Below are positions 8,187-17,967 of a stretch of DNA of 64,000 nucleotides, piece after piece. Numbering within the stretch: position 1 is the first letter of the stretch; each line of letters starts with the position of its first letter. The position numbers were made by a program, and so were the translations under genes. The stretch comes from an uncultured Flavobacterium sp. (GTDB taxonomy: Bacteria; Bacteroidota; Bacteroidia; Flavobacteriales; Flavobacteriaceae). Location of the stretch: contig NZ_CAMLDD010000002.1 of NCBI RefSeq assembly GCF_946478785.1, positions 248,001-312,000 on the forward strand, written 5' to 3'. A model generated the notes under the pieces. The model was not told the origin of the DNA. It did not search any database and saw nothing but the letters and a program-made list of their open reading frames with translations.

Positions 8187-9142
8187 TATTTCTTAGGTTT
8201 GTATTTTGATTTTTCGAAAATTTCCTTTGCATTTGTTTTTAATAATTCCGGCAAAGTTACAGTATTATTTTTCATATAAGAACGTACCATTTGCCATCCA
8301 ATCCAGGCTCCAACCCTTCCTGGTGAATCATTATCTATTTCCAGGTAAAACTTAGAAAACGGCGCCGGCGCAATAAATCGGGTTGTAAGTTTTGGATCGA
8401 CACTATAGAGCATTTCTTTTTCAATAAAATAACGCCACATGTACGCTTCGTTTTCTTCACACCATTTAATCTGCTCAGGTGTGTAACCTATTTTTTCTGC
8501 ATCTGTATATTCGGGCAAAAGCAAATCTTTTGCATATAATTGCTTCCCTTCAAAAACCATCTGAGAAACCAGATCTTTATCAGCATAAGCAGGAATATTT
8601 CTGTAAGCAAAACTGGATACTACATCCGGCATAATTTGTTTTTCTTCAAAATTTTGTTTCAGATAATTTGGAAACTGGTAGAATTTATGGTCTTTGCCCA
8701 AATACAATTCTAATGCAACTATCACCAGGCTATCTGCATAAATAGCCTTGGCATTATAATCCATCTCTCCAATTACTGTAATGACTTTAGGTGTTTTGGT
8801 TTTTGGAAAATAATACTTTACGTGTTGAAAAAGTGAATTAAACTCTTGTCGAACCGGCTCAAAATTGGAATATTTTTTTTGAACTTCAGTATAAACCTCT
8901 CTCCAGATTGGTTCCTGCATCTTGCTCAACCAAATATTATCATCAATCCCTGCCGGAAAAAAGAAAGGAAACTGTTTTTTAACTTTTGCCAAATCCTCAG
9001 GCTTCGTTTCAAAAAAAACTTTATCAAAACGTTCCACCTTAATATCAACCGGAATTTCTTCAACAGCTTTTTCTACTTTGTTTTTTTGGTCACATGACAA
9101 AAAAAACAAGGACAGAACCACTACAAAGCGATATATTTTCAT
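8186..9142 (-). CDS. gldB: Gliding motility lipoprotein GldB
   Basis: 318 residues with an N-terminal signal ending in a lipobox (SLFFLSC, Cys17), so it is a membrane lipoprotein. The later FVVVLS... KVERFDKVFF segment and DNDSPGRVGAWIGWQMVRSY are typical of GldB. Loss of GldB abolishes gliding and destabilises the motility/secretion machinery in F. johnsoniae. It is co-transcribed with gldC and divergent from nadE. A -7 element lies at 9206-9213 on the minus strand. Confidence 0.93.
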   Translation of the reverse strand: MKIYRFVVVLSLFFLSCDQKNKVEKAVEEIPVDIKVERFDKVFFETKPEDLAKVKKQFPFFFPAGIDDNIWLSKMQEPIWREVYTEVQKKYSNFEPVRQEFNSLFQHVKYYFPKTKTPKVITVIGEMDYNAKAIYADSLVIVALELYLGKDHKFYQFPNYLKQNFEEKQIMPDVVSSFAYRNIPAYADKDLVSQMVFEGKQLYAKDLLLPEYTDAEKIGYTPEQIKWCEENEAYMWRYFIEKEMLYSVDPKLTTRFIAPAPFSKFYLEIDNDSPGRVGAWIGWQMVRSYMKNNTVTLPELLKTNAKEIFEKSKYKPKK

Positions 9143-9205
9143 TTTATTTTAGTTAAATTTGTGTTACTTATCTTAAGTAAAATGTGTACTTAAAAAATAT
9201 TTGTG

Positions 9206-9213
9206 CAAATATA
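9206..9213 (-). promoter_or_regulatory. -7 element (TATATTTG) upstream of gldB
   Basis: On the minus strand this reads TATATTTG, a full match to TAnnTTTG, 63 bp before the gldB start. No -33 TTG is seen at the usual spacing. Confidence 0.4.
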
Positions 9214-9242
9214 CATCCCTACATCCTAAAACTTGAATTATT

Positions 9243-10049
9243 ATGGCTAAAAAAAGCACTATTCAAACAGAAAAAGTAAATACCCACATTGTAGAGTGGC
9301 TGAAAAATTATGCTAATAACGCAAAAGTAAATGGTTTTGTAATTGGAATTTCCGGTGGAGTTGATTCAGCAGTAACCTCTACTTTATGCGCTCAGACCGG
9401 TTTAAAAGTTTTATGTGTTGAAATGCCTATTCATCAGGCAGAAAGCCAGATTTCCAGAGGAAGAGAACATATTGAGCAGTTAAAAAAACGCTTTCCTAAT
9501 GTTTCCAGCATTGTAACTGATTTAACAGCAACGTTTGAATCATTTAAGGCAGCAGTCCCAAAATCTGATGATGAAGCAAAAGTAAATCTTTCCTTAGCAA
9601 ACACCAGGGCCCGTTTACGAATGACCTCTTTATATTATTTAGCCGGAATTCATGGACTTTTGGTTGCCGGAACAGGTAATAAAGTAGAAGATTTTGGTGT
9701 TGGTTTTTACACCAAATATGGAGACGGAGGAGTTGATTTGAGTCCAATTGCCGATTTAATGAAATCTGATGTATACGCTCTTGGAGAATTTTTAACAATT
9801 CCAAATTCCATTTTAACAGCAGCCCCTACAGATGGTTTATTTGGTGATAACAGAACAGATGAAGATCAATTAGGCGCAAGTTATGACGAACTTGAATGGG
9901 CGATGCTTGCCGCAGAAGCAGGAAATACGGGAGATGATTTAAGTGGAAGGGAAAAAACCGTCTTTGAAATTTATAAACGTTTAAACACCAACAATAAACA
10001 TAAAATGGAAGCAATCCCTGTTTGTGAAATACCAAAAACGTTAAAATAA
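9243..10049 (+). CDS. nadE: NAD(+) synthase, ammonia-dependent type
   Basis: 268 residues, the length of the short ammonia-using NadE without a glutaminase domain. It carries the PP-loop SGGVDS (residues 37-42), GTGNKVEDFGVGFYTKYGDG, and LSPIADLMKSDVYALGE for substrate and ATP binding. It amidates nicotinic acid adenine dinucleotide to NAD(+) in the cytoplasm, the last step of NAD synthesis. The gene is divergent from gldB. Confidence 0.95.
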   Translation: MAKKSTIQTEKVNTHIVEWLKNYANNAKVNGFVIGISGGVDSAVTSTLCAQTGLKVLCVEMPIHQAESQISRGREHIEQLKKRFPNVSSIVTDLTATFESFKAAVPKSDDEAKVNLSLANTRARLRMTSLYYLAGIHGLLVAGTGNKVEDFGVGFYTKYGDGGVDLSPIADLMKSDVYALGEFLTIPNSILTAAPTDGLFGDNRTDEDQLGASYDELEWAMLAAEAGNTGDDLSGREKTVFEIYKRLNTNNKHKMEAIPVCEIPKTLK

Positions 10050-10141
10050 ATATTTTTAACATTTGACTGCGATTAATTACAGAATTTATTTATTAATTTT
10101 ACAGCTCCAAAAACAATGAACAATTCTAAAAAGGTAAAATT

Positions 10142-10771
10142 ATGATTAAAGTATGTCTAGCAGACAACCACCCTGTGACTCACTTTGGCGTTAAGTCGTA
10201 TTTTAAAGACCATGACCAAATTTCAATTGTCGCCAACGTAGGTAATTTTTCAATGGTAAGAGACATTCTTCAAACGAAGGAGATCGACATCCTAATTCTG
10301 GATCTGGAATTAGAAGGTCTTTCAAGCATCTTTGAAGTAAAGTCAATCCTGAAAAACTTTCCAAAAACGAAAATTGTAATTTTCAGCGATCTGGCCGAAC
10401 AAATGTACGCTCCTAACGCAATTAAAGCCGGAGTTTCCGGGTACGTGCACAAAACAGAAAAACTTGAAACATTAGGTGTTTCAATTATCAAGGTACACGA
10501 AGGGAAAGTTATTATTAATGAAACTGTACGTAAAAACATGGCACTTATTGCTAAACAAAGCAAAAGTGAACGTTTGTACAGAAAACTTTCTAACCGTGAA
10601 ATTGAAGTTTTACGTTACTTAAGTGACGGTAAGAAAAACAATGAAATTTCTAAAATTTTAAACCTGAACGAAAAAACAATCAGTACTTACAAATTAAGAT
10701 TATTAACAAAACTAAATGTTACTAACTTAGTTGACCTGGTTAACAAAGCAAAAACTTTAGAAATTATTTAA
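10142..10771 (+). CDS. NarL/LuxR-type response regulator
   Basis: 209 residues. The receiver domain (about 1-120) has the phospho-acceptor D54 in ILILDLELEG, S82 and K104. The acidic pocket has one Asp (D8, in LADNHP) where a pair is usual. The C-terminal LuxR helix-turn-helix runs from LSNREIEVLRYLSDG through NEKTISTYKLRLLTKLN. No histidine kinase lies nearby, so it is an orphan here. Its target genes cannot be read from the window. Its 3' end overlaps the convergent dnaG stop by 4 bp. Confidence 0.9.
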   Translation: MIKVCLADNHPVTHFGVKSYFKDHDQISIVANVGNFSMVRDILQTKEIDILILDLELEGLSSIFEVKSILKNFPKTKIVIFSDLAEQMYAPNAIKAGVSGYVHKTEKLETLGVSIIKVHEGKVIINETVRKNMALIAKQSKSERLYRKLSNREIEVLRYLSDGKKNNEISKILNLNEKTISTYKLRLLTKLNVTNLVDLVNKAKTLEII

Positions 10772-12831
10772 TGGTATCGTGACATTACTCTTCCCAGTTT
10801 TTTCGAAAATGAATTAACTAAACTTGAGTAATCCATTACCATTGACAAAAGCTCTGTATTATCTGAATTATCAGGTTGTATAGAGCTTTTTAATTCTTCA
10901 ATAATTTTTCCAACCAAAAACCAGCGCATAGACATAATTGTTTCAGTTACATATTGTGCTATAGTTTCGTGTTTTCCTTTTGTGAAAATATTCTGTCCCT
11001 CCCAATTGTGCAACGCTAATCTTTCGTCTTCCATTAAAATATCTGTAACCTCCTGAGCAAAATCAGGCTGTAAACGCATTAAATATTGCTCTAAACTAAA
11101 CTTTTCATTTTGATGATAAAATCCAATTAAATCAGTGAAGATATCCTGAAACAGCTTATTAGAAAGTTCTACCTCATCTTCCTGCAAGCTCAAATAAATC
11201 CGATGAAAAACCTTGTACTGTCTCTTTTCAGAAACCATTACAACTTCACCTTCTTCATTATTTTTTAGAAGCACATCTTCAAATTCTTCTGATTTATCCC
11301 CATAAAGCAATAGAATTTCAATTACTTTTCGTTCTAAACGGTATAAAATATCAACCTTATCAGCTTGTTGCTGTACCGGATATCCTGACTCTCCTGGATA
11401 ATAATCCTCAGGCGGACCATTTCTTGGATCTTCTGGATCTCCTCCTGAATAACCTGTATTTGGATTTTGGTTTTTATAAACCTGAAAAGGTTTTTGTTCC
11501 TGCTTTTGTTTTTTATTAGCCTCTGAAATATCTTTTTGAATCAACTGCGCCAGCGTACTTACCAAAACCTGCTCTGAAATATCCATTATTCGGGCACATT
11601 CCTGAGTATAAACTTCACGCTGGATACGATCCGGGATTTTCGAAATACTAACAACCATATCCCGAATCAAATCGGCTTTTTTTATAGGGTCGTTTTTCGC
11701 TTCTTTCATTAAAACTGAAGCTTTAAACTGTATAAAATCTTTGCTGTTTTCTTCTAAATAAGCAACTAAATCATCGTGAGAATTTTTTCGTGCAAAACTG
11801 TCCGGATCTTCTCCATCTGGAAAGGCACAAACTCTTACGTTCATCCCTTCTTCCAAAATTAAATCGATTCCCCGAATAGAAGCACGAAGTCCTGCTGCAT
11901 CGCCATCAAAAAGCACCGTAATATTTCTTGTAAGGCGATTAACTAATCGAATCTGATCTGGTGTTAAGGCTGTTCCTGAAGATGCCACCACATTCTCAAT
12001 TCCGGCCTGATGAAACTGAATTACATCGGTATATCCTTCAACTAAATAACAATTATTTTGTTTAGCGATGGATTGTTTGGCCTGAAAAATACCATACAGG
12101 ACTTTACTTTTGTGGTAAATATCGCTTTCTGGCGAATTTAAGTATTTGGCTGCTTTTTTATCATTCGTTAAAATACGTCCTCCAAATCCCAAAACACGTC
12201 CCGACATACTTTCAATCGGGAACATTACACGTCCTTTAAAACGATCAAAAGGACGGTCATCCCTCGGGATTGTCAAGCCAGTACTTTCCAGAAATTCAAG
12301 TTTGTAACCTTTACCTAAAGCTTCTTTGGTTAAAGCATCCCATGTCTCAGTAGAATATCCCAAGCTAAACTTTTTGATCGTTTCATTTGTAAAACCTCTT
12401 TCTTTAAAATAGGAAAGCCCAATTGCTTTCCCTTCTTCCGAATTTAAAAGGGTTTTATGAAAATAATCCTTTGCGAATTCTGAAACCAGATACATACTTT
12501 CTCGAACATCTGTTATCGCTTTTTCAGCATCGGTTTGTTCAGTTTCTTCAATTTCAATATTGTATTTTCTGGCTAGATACCGAATGGCTTCCGGATAGGT
12601 AAATTGCGAATGCTCCATTAAGAATTTAACCGAATTCCCCCCTTTTCCTGTACTAAAGTCTTTCCAAATTCCTTTTGCAGGCGATACCATAAACGATGGT
12701 GAGCGCTCATCTGAGAAAGGACTTAATCCTTTAAAGTTACTTCCGGCACGTTTTAAATTAACAAAATCACCAATAACCTCCTCTACGCGAGCAGTTTCAA
12801 AAACAGAATCAATTGTACTTTGTGAAATCAA
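10768..12831 (-). CDS. dnaG: DNA primase DnaG lacking the usual zinc ligands
   Basis: 687 residues. The N-terminal CHC2-type fold is recognisable (NLKRAGSNFKGLSPF, then ERSPSFMVSP), but the normal Cys/His zinc ligands are replaced: S37, S40, D58 and T61 stand where Cys, His, Cys and Cys are expected. The catalytic TOPRIM part is intact, with VEGYTDVIQFHQAG and VLFDGDAAG. A proline- and glycine-rich linker precedes the C-terminal helicase-interaction region. The protein makes RNA primers at the replication fork. I believe zinc-site loss is shared by flavobacterial DnaG, but could not check. The gene is convergent with the response regulator. Confidence 0.95.
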   Translation of the reverse strand: MISQSTIDSVFETARVEEVIGDFVNLKRAGSNFKGLSPFSDERSPSFMVSPAKGIWKDFSTGKGGNSVKFLMEHSQFTYPEAIRYLARKYNIEIEETEQTDAEKAITDVRESMYLVSEFAKDYFHKTLLNSEEGKAIGLSYFKERGFTNETIKKFSLGYSTETWDALTKEALGKGYKLEFLESTGLTIPRDDRPFDRFKGRVMFPIESMSGRVLGFGGRILTNDKKAAKYLNSPESDIYHKSKVLYGIFQAKQSIAKQNNCYLVEGYTDVIQFHQAGIENVVASSGTALTPDQIRLVNRLTRNITVLFDGDAAGLRASIRGIDLILEEGMNVRVCAFPDGEDPDSFARKNSHDDLVAYLEENSKDFIQFKASVLMKEAKNDPIKKADLIRDMVVSISKIPDRIQREVYTQECARIMDISEQVLVSTLAQLIQKDISEANKKQKQEQKPFQVYKNQNPNTGYSGGDPEDPRNGPPEDYYPGESGYPVQQQADKVDILYRLERKVIEILLLYGDKSEEFEDVLLKNNEEGEVVMVSEKRQYKVFHRIYLSLQEDEVELSNKLFQDIFTDLIGFYHQNEKFSLEQYLMRLQPDFAQEVTDILMEDERLALHNWEGQNIFTKGKHETIAQYVTETIMSMRWFLVGKIIEELKSSIQPDNSDNTELLSMVMDYSSLVNSFSKKLGRVMSRYH

Positions 12832-12909
12832 AACGTAAAATATTTTTTAAAGTTGAAAGCCTGTAAAAATACATAAATCCTTCCTGAGATTTATCGAATC
12901 TTTTCATAA

Positions 12910-12937
12910 AAAAAGCATCTCTCTCGAAATGCTTTTT
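12910..12937 (-). terminator. Terminator downstream of the outer-membrane protein gene
   Basis: AAAAAGCAT and ATGCTTTTT form a 9-bp stem with a 10-nt loop, 22 bp past the stop at 12960. A- and T-runs on either side allow use on both strands. Confidence 0.7.
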
Positions 12938-12959
12938 ACTGATTGCTCAAATTCTATTC

Positions 12960-14009
12960 TTAATTAAAATCGAAACGAAGTCCTAACGAAATATTATTTT
13001 CCTTGATTAAATTATCCTGAAACAATGGATTCAGATCATATTTTAAATACAAACTCAATTCTTTGTAACCGATATAAGAGCTCAATCCGTAAATAAAATT
13101 ATTCACATTATAATCGCCTTTTATTGTGCTTTTATATTTCAAATCATCTTCTTCGAATTTTAAAATCTGTTTTGATTTCACATTTATTCCTGCATATCCT
13201 CCAATCCCAAAACGGAAACTTTTATGCGTTTTAAAATACGTTTTTCCGTTGCTTTCATGGGGCTTTGTAAAATCAAATTCTAAATGAACAGGTAAAACTA
13301 AATATACATTTCTAAATCGCGATTCTTTTAAATTTATCGCATTGGTAACCAAATCTGTCTGTTCTCCATTTACGACAAAACTTCGATTGTCTGTTGGGCG
13401 AATATTATTATACATTAATGAAAGACCGTATTTAGCATGCAACAGATTATCGTTTTTCATTAGCCTTGAATTATAGGTAAAACCCCATTCATAAAAATGT
13501 GAAGTTATAAAACCATAATTCGAATCCTGAAGTTTCCCATCAGCCATCATATTGTTTAAACCCATCGCAAACACAAATTGCGAAGTAGTTCTTTTTTCTC
13601 CATGAATCGAATCTTTGCTGTTTTTCTTATTCCATTTTTCATTATGCCATTGAATAACCAGCTTAGATCTCTTAGTTGAATCCTGTTCTTTTATTTTTCC
13701 ATCTACTTTTTGCTGCACCAAATCATTAAGTTCATTTTGTACCAAAGCCACTTTTTCCTCGATAATTACTGCTCTTGCTTCAGCTAATTCCTTTTTACGT
13801 TTATCAGCTTGTTCTTTGTTTATTTTTCCCTCAGATAATTGAACGTTTACGGCTTCAACTTCTTCTTTTAGAGTTGCTTTTTCTTCTTTCGTAATCTTCT
13901 CTATTTTATTCGCAATTTGTTTGGCCCTTGACTCAAAAGTTTCCTGGCCCAGCACTTTACTGACAAACAAAAAGATTAGAATGACGAGATAAATGGTAAA
14001 ATTTTTCAT
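12960..14009 (-). CDS. Outer-membrane beta-barrel protein with N-terminal coiled coil
   Basis: 349 residues: a signal peptide (YLVILIFLFVSKVLGQ), a charged Glu/Lys coiled-coil segment (about 25-125), then a C-terminal region of alternating strands ending NNISLGLRFDFN, as expected for an outer-membrane barrel closing in a phenylalanine. It lies downstream of an ECF sigma factor and its membrane partner, so it may be a target or output of that envelope-stress-type unit. No enzymatic motif is seen and the exact function is unknown. Confidence 0.7.
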   Translation of the reverse strand: MKNFTIYLVILIFLFVSKVLGQETFESRAKQIANKIEKITKEEKATLKEEVEAVNVQLSEGKINKEQADKRKKELAEARAVIIEEKVALVQNELNDLVQQKVDGKIKEQDSTKRSKLVIQWHNEKWNKKNSKDSIHGEKRTTSQFVFAMGLNNMMADGKLQDSNYGFITSHFYEWGFTYNSRLMKNDNLLHAKYGLSLMYNNIRPTDNRSFVVNGEQTDLVTNAINLKESRFRNVYLVLPVHLEFDFTKPHESNGKTYFKTHKSFRFGIGGYAGINVKSKQILKFEEDDLKYKSTIKGDYNVNNFIYGLSSYIGYKELSLYLKYDLNPLFQDNLIKENNISLGLRFDFN

Positions 14010-14141
14010 GATTGATTGTTTAAATTGATTAATGATTGATAATTTTTTAATAGTTGATTGAGACCGTTTTTGATTGTTAATTATAGAAATTCATTATTAA
14101 TATTGAATTTTGACATTGCTATTGATATTTGATATTGCAAA

Positions 14142-14855
14142 TTATTCCTGCTGATTTCGATTAGCTACAGCCACTTTTACGGTTTGATAATTTTTATTCA
14201 CTTTTGTAATTACTTTTTCTCTAAACGAAAGTTCCAGTTCACCATCGACCTGATTCAATAAATCATTAGCATTAACTCGTACTTTTGATTTTGGCTTAGC
14301 CGAATTATCCGCTACAACGGTTTTCTCCGCCGAGTTCAGCAATTGATCTACAGTTTCATTTTTTGAAGTTTCTACAACTGAAGTTTTATTATTGATTGAT
14401 TGTTTTTCCTGATTGTTTTTGATGATGATTGAAGACTCCGCTATTTGATTGTTTTCATTTTTAATGGTTTTATTAGGTTTTGGATTCAGTTTTATTTCTT
14501 TTTTATTTAAATTTTGAATTGATTCTTTTTCTGAACTTACAACTTCTGTTTTAACTGGATCTACCACGTTTAAAGTTGGTTTTTCGACAGAATCTTTCTT
14601 TATGCTTTCCTCAATCACAATAGTATTCTTTGGAGTTTCGACTGTATTTTTCTTTTGATTAAAGAAGAAAGTCCCAACCAATAAAAATCCAACAATACTC
14701 GCAGCAATGTAAAGCCATCTATTTTTCTTTTTCGGTTCTTTCTTTTCAGCAACACTCAACATGGCGTCCAATCGATCCCAGGCTTTATCGCTTGGTTGAA
14801 TTGTGCGCTGGTTTAGTTTTTCACGGAAATCCTTTTCAAAATTATTCGGTTCCAT
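14142..14855 (-). CDS. Probable anti-sigma factor-like membrane protein
   Basis: 237 residues. The N-terminal part (EPNNFEKDFREKLNQRTIQP, then KAWDRLDAML) looks like the cytoplasmic sigma-binding segment found in flavobacterial ECF partners. It is followed by one transmembrane helix (LYIAASIVGFLLVGTFFF, about residues 48-65) and a long low-complexity Asn/Lys/Ser/Glu-rich periplasmic region. It overlaps the sigma factor gene by 14 bp, which strongly suggests coupled expression. It may bind and hold the sigma factor at the membrane. No zinc-binding HxxxCxxC motif is seen, so the assignment rests on topology and position. Confidence 0.65.
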   Translation of the reverse strand: MEPNNFEKDFREKLNQRTIQPSDKAWDRLDAMLSVAEKKEPKKKNRWLYIAASIVGFLLVGTFFFNQKKNTVETPKNTIVIEESIKKDSVEKPTLNVVDPVKTEVVSSEKESIQNLNKKEIKLNPKPNKTIKNENNQIAESSIIIKNNQEKQSINNKTSVVETSKNETVDQLLNSAEKTVVADNSAKPKSKVRVNANDLLNQVDGELELSFREKVITKVNKNYQTVKVAVANRNQQE

Positions 14856-15402
14856 TATCTTGTTTTTTTAAAGTATTAATTTGTGTTTGCAGCAGTTTTC
14901 TGGCGTGCGATAATTGCGATTTTGATGTTCCTTCATTTATCCCCAACATCTTTGCAATTTCATTGTGTTTATAACCTTCAATAGCGTATAAATTAAAAAC
15001 CATTTTGTAGCCATCAGGCAAAGCATCAATCAAAAACTGAATCTGATCTATAGAAAACTGACTATCAATGGCATTGAAACTTTCTTCGACATAAATTTCG
15101 TCTTCAGAAAACTTCACTTTTTTCTGAACTCTTAAATACGAAATGCATTCATTAACCATGATTCGGCGAATCCAGCCTTCAAAACTTCCTTTGTATTCAA
15201 ATTTGCTTAAGTTGGTAAACACTTTCATGAAAGCCGTAATCATTACATCTTCTGCCAGTTGAATGTCTTTAATATATTGTCGACAAACACTCAGCATTTT
15301 TGAAGAAAACCGACTATAAATCTGTTGCTGGGCTTGCCGATTATTTTCGACAGCCAACTTTATGATTTCGGTTTCTTCCTGATGTAAATGAATAATTTTC
15401 AT
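14842..15402 (-). CDS. ECF-type RNA polymerase sigma factor
   Basis: 186 residues. Region 2 is visible in IYSRFSSKMLSVCRQYIKDI and AEDVMITAFMKVFTNLSKFE, followed by GSFEGWIRRIMVNECISYLR. Region 4 has the helix-turn-helix IEGYKHNEIAKMLGINEGTS and then KSQLSHARKLLQ. It directs RNA polymerase to a regulon that cannot be read from the window. The membrane protein gene that follows overlaps by 14 bp and the outer-membrane protein gene comes next, forming a sigma/anti-sigma/target unit. Confidence 0.9.
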   Translation of the reverse strand: MKIIHLHQEETEIIKLAVENNRQAQQQIYSRFSSKMLSVCRQYIKDIQLAEDVMITAFMKVFTNLSKFEYKGSFEGWIRRIMVNECISYLRVQKKVKFSEDEIYVEESFNAIDSQFSIDQIQFLIDALPDGYKMVFNLYAIEGYKHNEIAKMLGINEGTSKSQLSHARKLLQTQINTLKKQDNGTE

Positions 15403-15590
15403 TAATAAGCGTTCCGGTTTTGTTTTACTAACAGACTTCTATTAGCATAGACGATTGTAGATTTGAAATGGTTGCATGGGGTTGTAATAATTTGAAAAAA
15501 TAAATTCCAAATTTCAAGCTAAGACATAAAAACAACTGATTTACAACAAGTAAAACAATTATCTAATTTTCTAATTGGCAAATTATCTAA

Positions 15591-16568
15591 TTATTTTTTT
15601 CTCTCAATTACATAGTTCACCATCAAAATAAGGGAATCTTTGAACTCAGAATCAGGGTAATTCTGTAATAGTGAAAGTGCTTCCTGCTGAAACTCTACCA
15701 TTTTGTTTTCGGCGTAAGCCAAGCCATTATTATCTTTTACAAAAGCAATAACTTCTTTTACGCGCTTCTTGTCTTTGTTGTGGTTTTTGATGGAGTTTAT
15801 CAGCCACTTTTTTTCTTGTGGAGTACAAGTATTTAAAACATGAATTAAAGGCAAAGTCATTTTTTGCTCTTTAATATCGATTCCGGTTGGTTTACCGATG
15901 GCTTCTTCGCTGTAATCGAATAAGTCGTCTTTAATTTGAAAAGCCATTCCGATAAGCTCACCGAATTTACGCATATTCTCAACCTGAATATCATCTTCAA
16001 TTACTGATTTTGCGCCAAGTGCACAACAAGCGGCAATAAGTGTAGCCGTTTTTTTTCGGATAATTTCGTAATAAATATCTTCAGTGATATCGAGTCTTCG
16101 GGCTTTTTCTATCTGAAGTAATTCTCCTTCGCTCATTTCACGAACAGCGACAGAAATAATTCGGAGTAAATCAAAATCACCATGATCTATCGAAAGCAAT
16201 AATCCTTTTGAAAGTAAATAATCACCAACCAAAACGGCAATTTTATTTTTCCAAAGTGCATTGATAGAGAAAAATCCACGGCGGCGATTACTATCATCAA
16301 CCACGTCATCATGAACCAATGTTGCCGTATGAATCAGCTCTATTACTGAAGCACCACGATATGTTCTTTCGTTTACAGTTCCTTTAGAAACCATCTTTGC
16401 TGTTAAAAAAACAAACATCGGACGCATTTGTTTTCCTTTGCGGTTTACAATGTAATACGTAATACGATTGAGCAGTGCAACCTTTGAAGTCATTGATTCA
16501 TAGAACTTTTTTTCAAAAAGTTCCATTTCATTAAAAATAGGCTGTTTTATTTGAGAAGTAATATTCAT
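15591..16568 (-). CDS. Polyprenyl (trans-isoprenyl) diphosphate synthase
   Basis: 325 residues. Both aspartate-rich metal sites are present: HDDVVDDS (D87, D88, D91) and QIKDDLFDYS (D214, D215, D218), with KGKQMRP near residue 45 for isopentenyl diphosphate binding. It condenses isopentenyl units into a long all-trans prenyl diphosphate. In a menaquinone-using flavobacterium the product is probably the quinone side chain; chain length cannot be read from sequence by eye. It is an IspB-like enzyme. Confidence 0.92.
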   Translation of the reverse strand: MNITSQIKQPIFNEMELFEKKFYESMTSKVALLNRITYYIVNRKGKQMRPMFVFLTAKMVSKGTVNERTYRGASVIELIHTATLVHDDVVDDSNRRRGFFSINALWKNKIAVLVGDYLLSKGLLLSIDHGDFDLLRIISVAVREMSEGELLQIEKARRLDITEDIYYEIIRKKTATLIAACCALGAKSVIEDDIQVENMRKFGELIGMAFQIKDDLFDYSEEAIGKPTGIDIKEQKMTLPLIHVLNTCTPQEKKWLINSIKNHNKDKKRVKEVIAFVKDNNGLAYAENKMVEFQQEALSLLQNYPDSEFKDSLILMVNYVIERKK

Positions 16569-16923
16569 TTCGATTTCAAATATACTATTTTAAATAAAAA
16601 AACGTTGTTTATTTTGGGTTAGTATATCAACATTTTGTGCATTAATTCAAAAAACACTAAAAAAATATAATTCCAACTTAGTTTGATTTCACAACTCTTT
16701 TCTAAGTGTATTGCTATCTAAAAAAACCATTTGATTTAAATATCTATAGCTAAAACGGTACAAATAAAATTGTTGATTTTGAAAATGGAAAGTTCTAACA
16801 GTTAAAAACATATCTTAACCGGAGAAACAGAGTTGAAAATACCCTTTTTTGCCCAAAAGGAAAAGCATTAAAAACAAATACGAATCTTGTTTTTAATGCT
16901 TTTATTTTATAGCTAAAAAACAT
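16569..16923. other. Intergenic region upstream of the prenyl synthase
   Basis: 355 bp without a convincing ORF. The rlmN-side end holds a strong terminator (16861-16903). The rest is AT-rich leader or promoter sequence of the minus-strand prenyl synthase; no clear TAnnTTTG element was identified. Confidence 0.5.
16861..16903. terminator. Perfect 17-bp terminator hairpin after rlmN
   Basis: AAAAGCATTAAAAACAA and TTGTTTTTAATGCTTTT form a perfect 17-bp stem with a 9-nt loop, 21 bp beyond the rlmN stop (on the minus strand). Confidence 0.8.
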
Positions 16924-17967
16924 TTAACCTTCCTTATTCGCTAATTGTCCACAAGCGGCATCAATATCTTTTCCGCGGCTGCGGCGAACTTTTACTACTA
17001 CTCCAATATTTTCCAACGCTTTTATGTAAGCCAGAATAGATTCTTCTGAAGCTTGTTGAAACTCACCATCATCAATTGGGTTATATTCAATTAAATTCAC
17101 TTTGCAAGGCACATATTTACAAAACTTAACCAAGGCATCAATAGAAGCTTTATCATCGTTGATTCCTTTCCACACTACATATTCGTACGAAATTTTGTTT
17201 TTGGTTTTTCTGTACCAGTATTCCAATGATTCTCTTAATTCTGCCAAAGGAAAGTTCTTACTGAATGGCATGATGCGGGCCCGAATTTCATCAATTGCAG
17301 AGTGTAAAGAAACAGCCAATTTGAATTTTACATCATCATCGGCCATTTTTTTAATCATTTTAGGAATCCCCGAAGTCGAAACCATAATTCGTTTTGGTGA
17401 CATTCCTAAACCTTCCGGCGAAGTAATCATATCGATGGCTTTGATTACATTATTATAATTCATCAAAGGTTCTCCCATTCCCATAAAAACGATATTCGAA
17501 AGCGGATGATTATGGTACAAACGACTTTCTTTATCAATGGCAATCACCTGATCGTAGATTTCTCCAGGTTCCAGGTTTCGCATCCGCTTTAACCTTGAAG
17601 TTGCACAAAAATTACAATCTAAGCTGCAGCCTACCTGACTGGAAACACAAGCTGTAGTTCTTGTATCAGTAGGAATCAAAACAGATTCTACAACCAAACC
17701 ATCATGAAGCCGTACGGCATTTTTAACAGTGCCGTCACAACTGCGCTGCATGGTATCGACTTTAATATGATTGATTACAAAATTATTTTCCAACATAGCC
17801 CTTGTAGGTTTTGCTACATTGGTCATATCATCAAAACTGTGCGCTCCCTTGCTCCATAGCCATTCATAAACCTGATTACCACGAAAAGCTTTGTCGTTAT
17901 TCGCAACAAAAAACTCACGTAGTTGGTCTTTTGATAAGGCTCTTATGTCTTTTTTCTCAATTTGCAT
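16924..17967 (-). CDS. rlmN: Dual-specificity 23S rRNA/tRNA adenine-C2 methyltransferase RlmN
   Basis: 347 residues, a radical SAM enzyme. The iron-sulfur cluster cysteines are C114, C118 and C121 (CSLDCNFC). The catalytic C-terminal cysteine is C339, in DIDAACGQLANKEG. Other marks are GMGEPLMNY and SLHSAIDEIRARIMPFSKNF. It methylates C2 of A2503 in 23S rRNA and of A37 in some tRNAs. It is followed by a strong hairpin and appears monocistronic. Confidence 0.96.
   Translation of the reverse strand: MQIEKKDIRALSKDQLREFFVANNDKAFRGNQVYEWLWSKGAHSFDDMTNVAKPTRAMLENNFVINHIKVDTMQRSCDGTVKNAVRLHDGLVVESVLIPTDTRTTACVSSQVGCSLDCNFCATSRLKRMRNLEPGEIYDQVIAIDKESRLYHNHPLSNIVFMGMGEPLMNYNNVIKAIDMITSPEGLGMSPKRIMVSTSGIPKMIKKMADDDVKFKLAVSLHSAIDEIRARIMPFSKNFPLAELRESLEYWYRKTKNKISYEYVVWKGINDDKASIDALVKFCKYVPCKVNLIEYNPIDDGEFQQASEESILAYIKALENIGVVVKVRRSRGKDIDAACGQLANKEG

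Noticed and set aside
14010..14141. Repeated TGATTG text upstream of the outer-membrane protein gene
   Set aside because: Low-complexity AT-rich sequence that also occurs inside the anti-sigma gene; no regular spacing.
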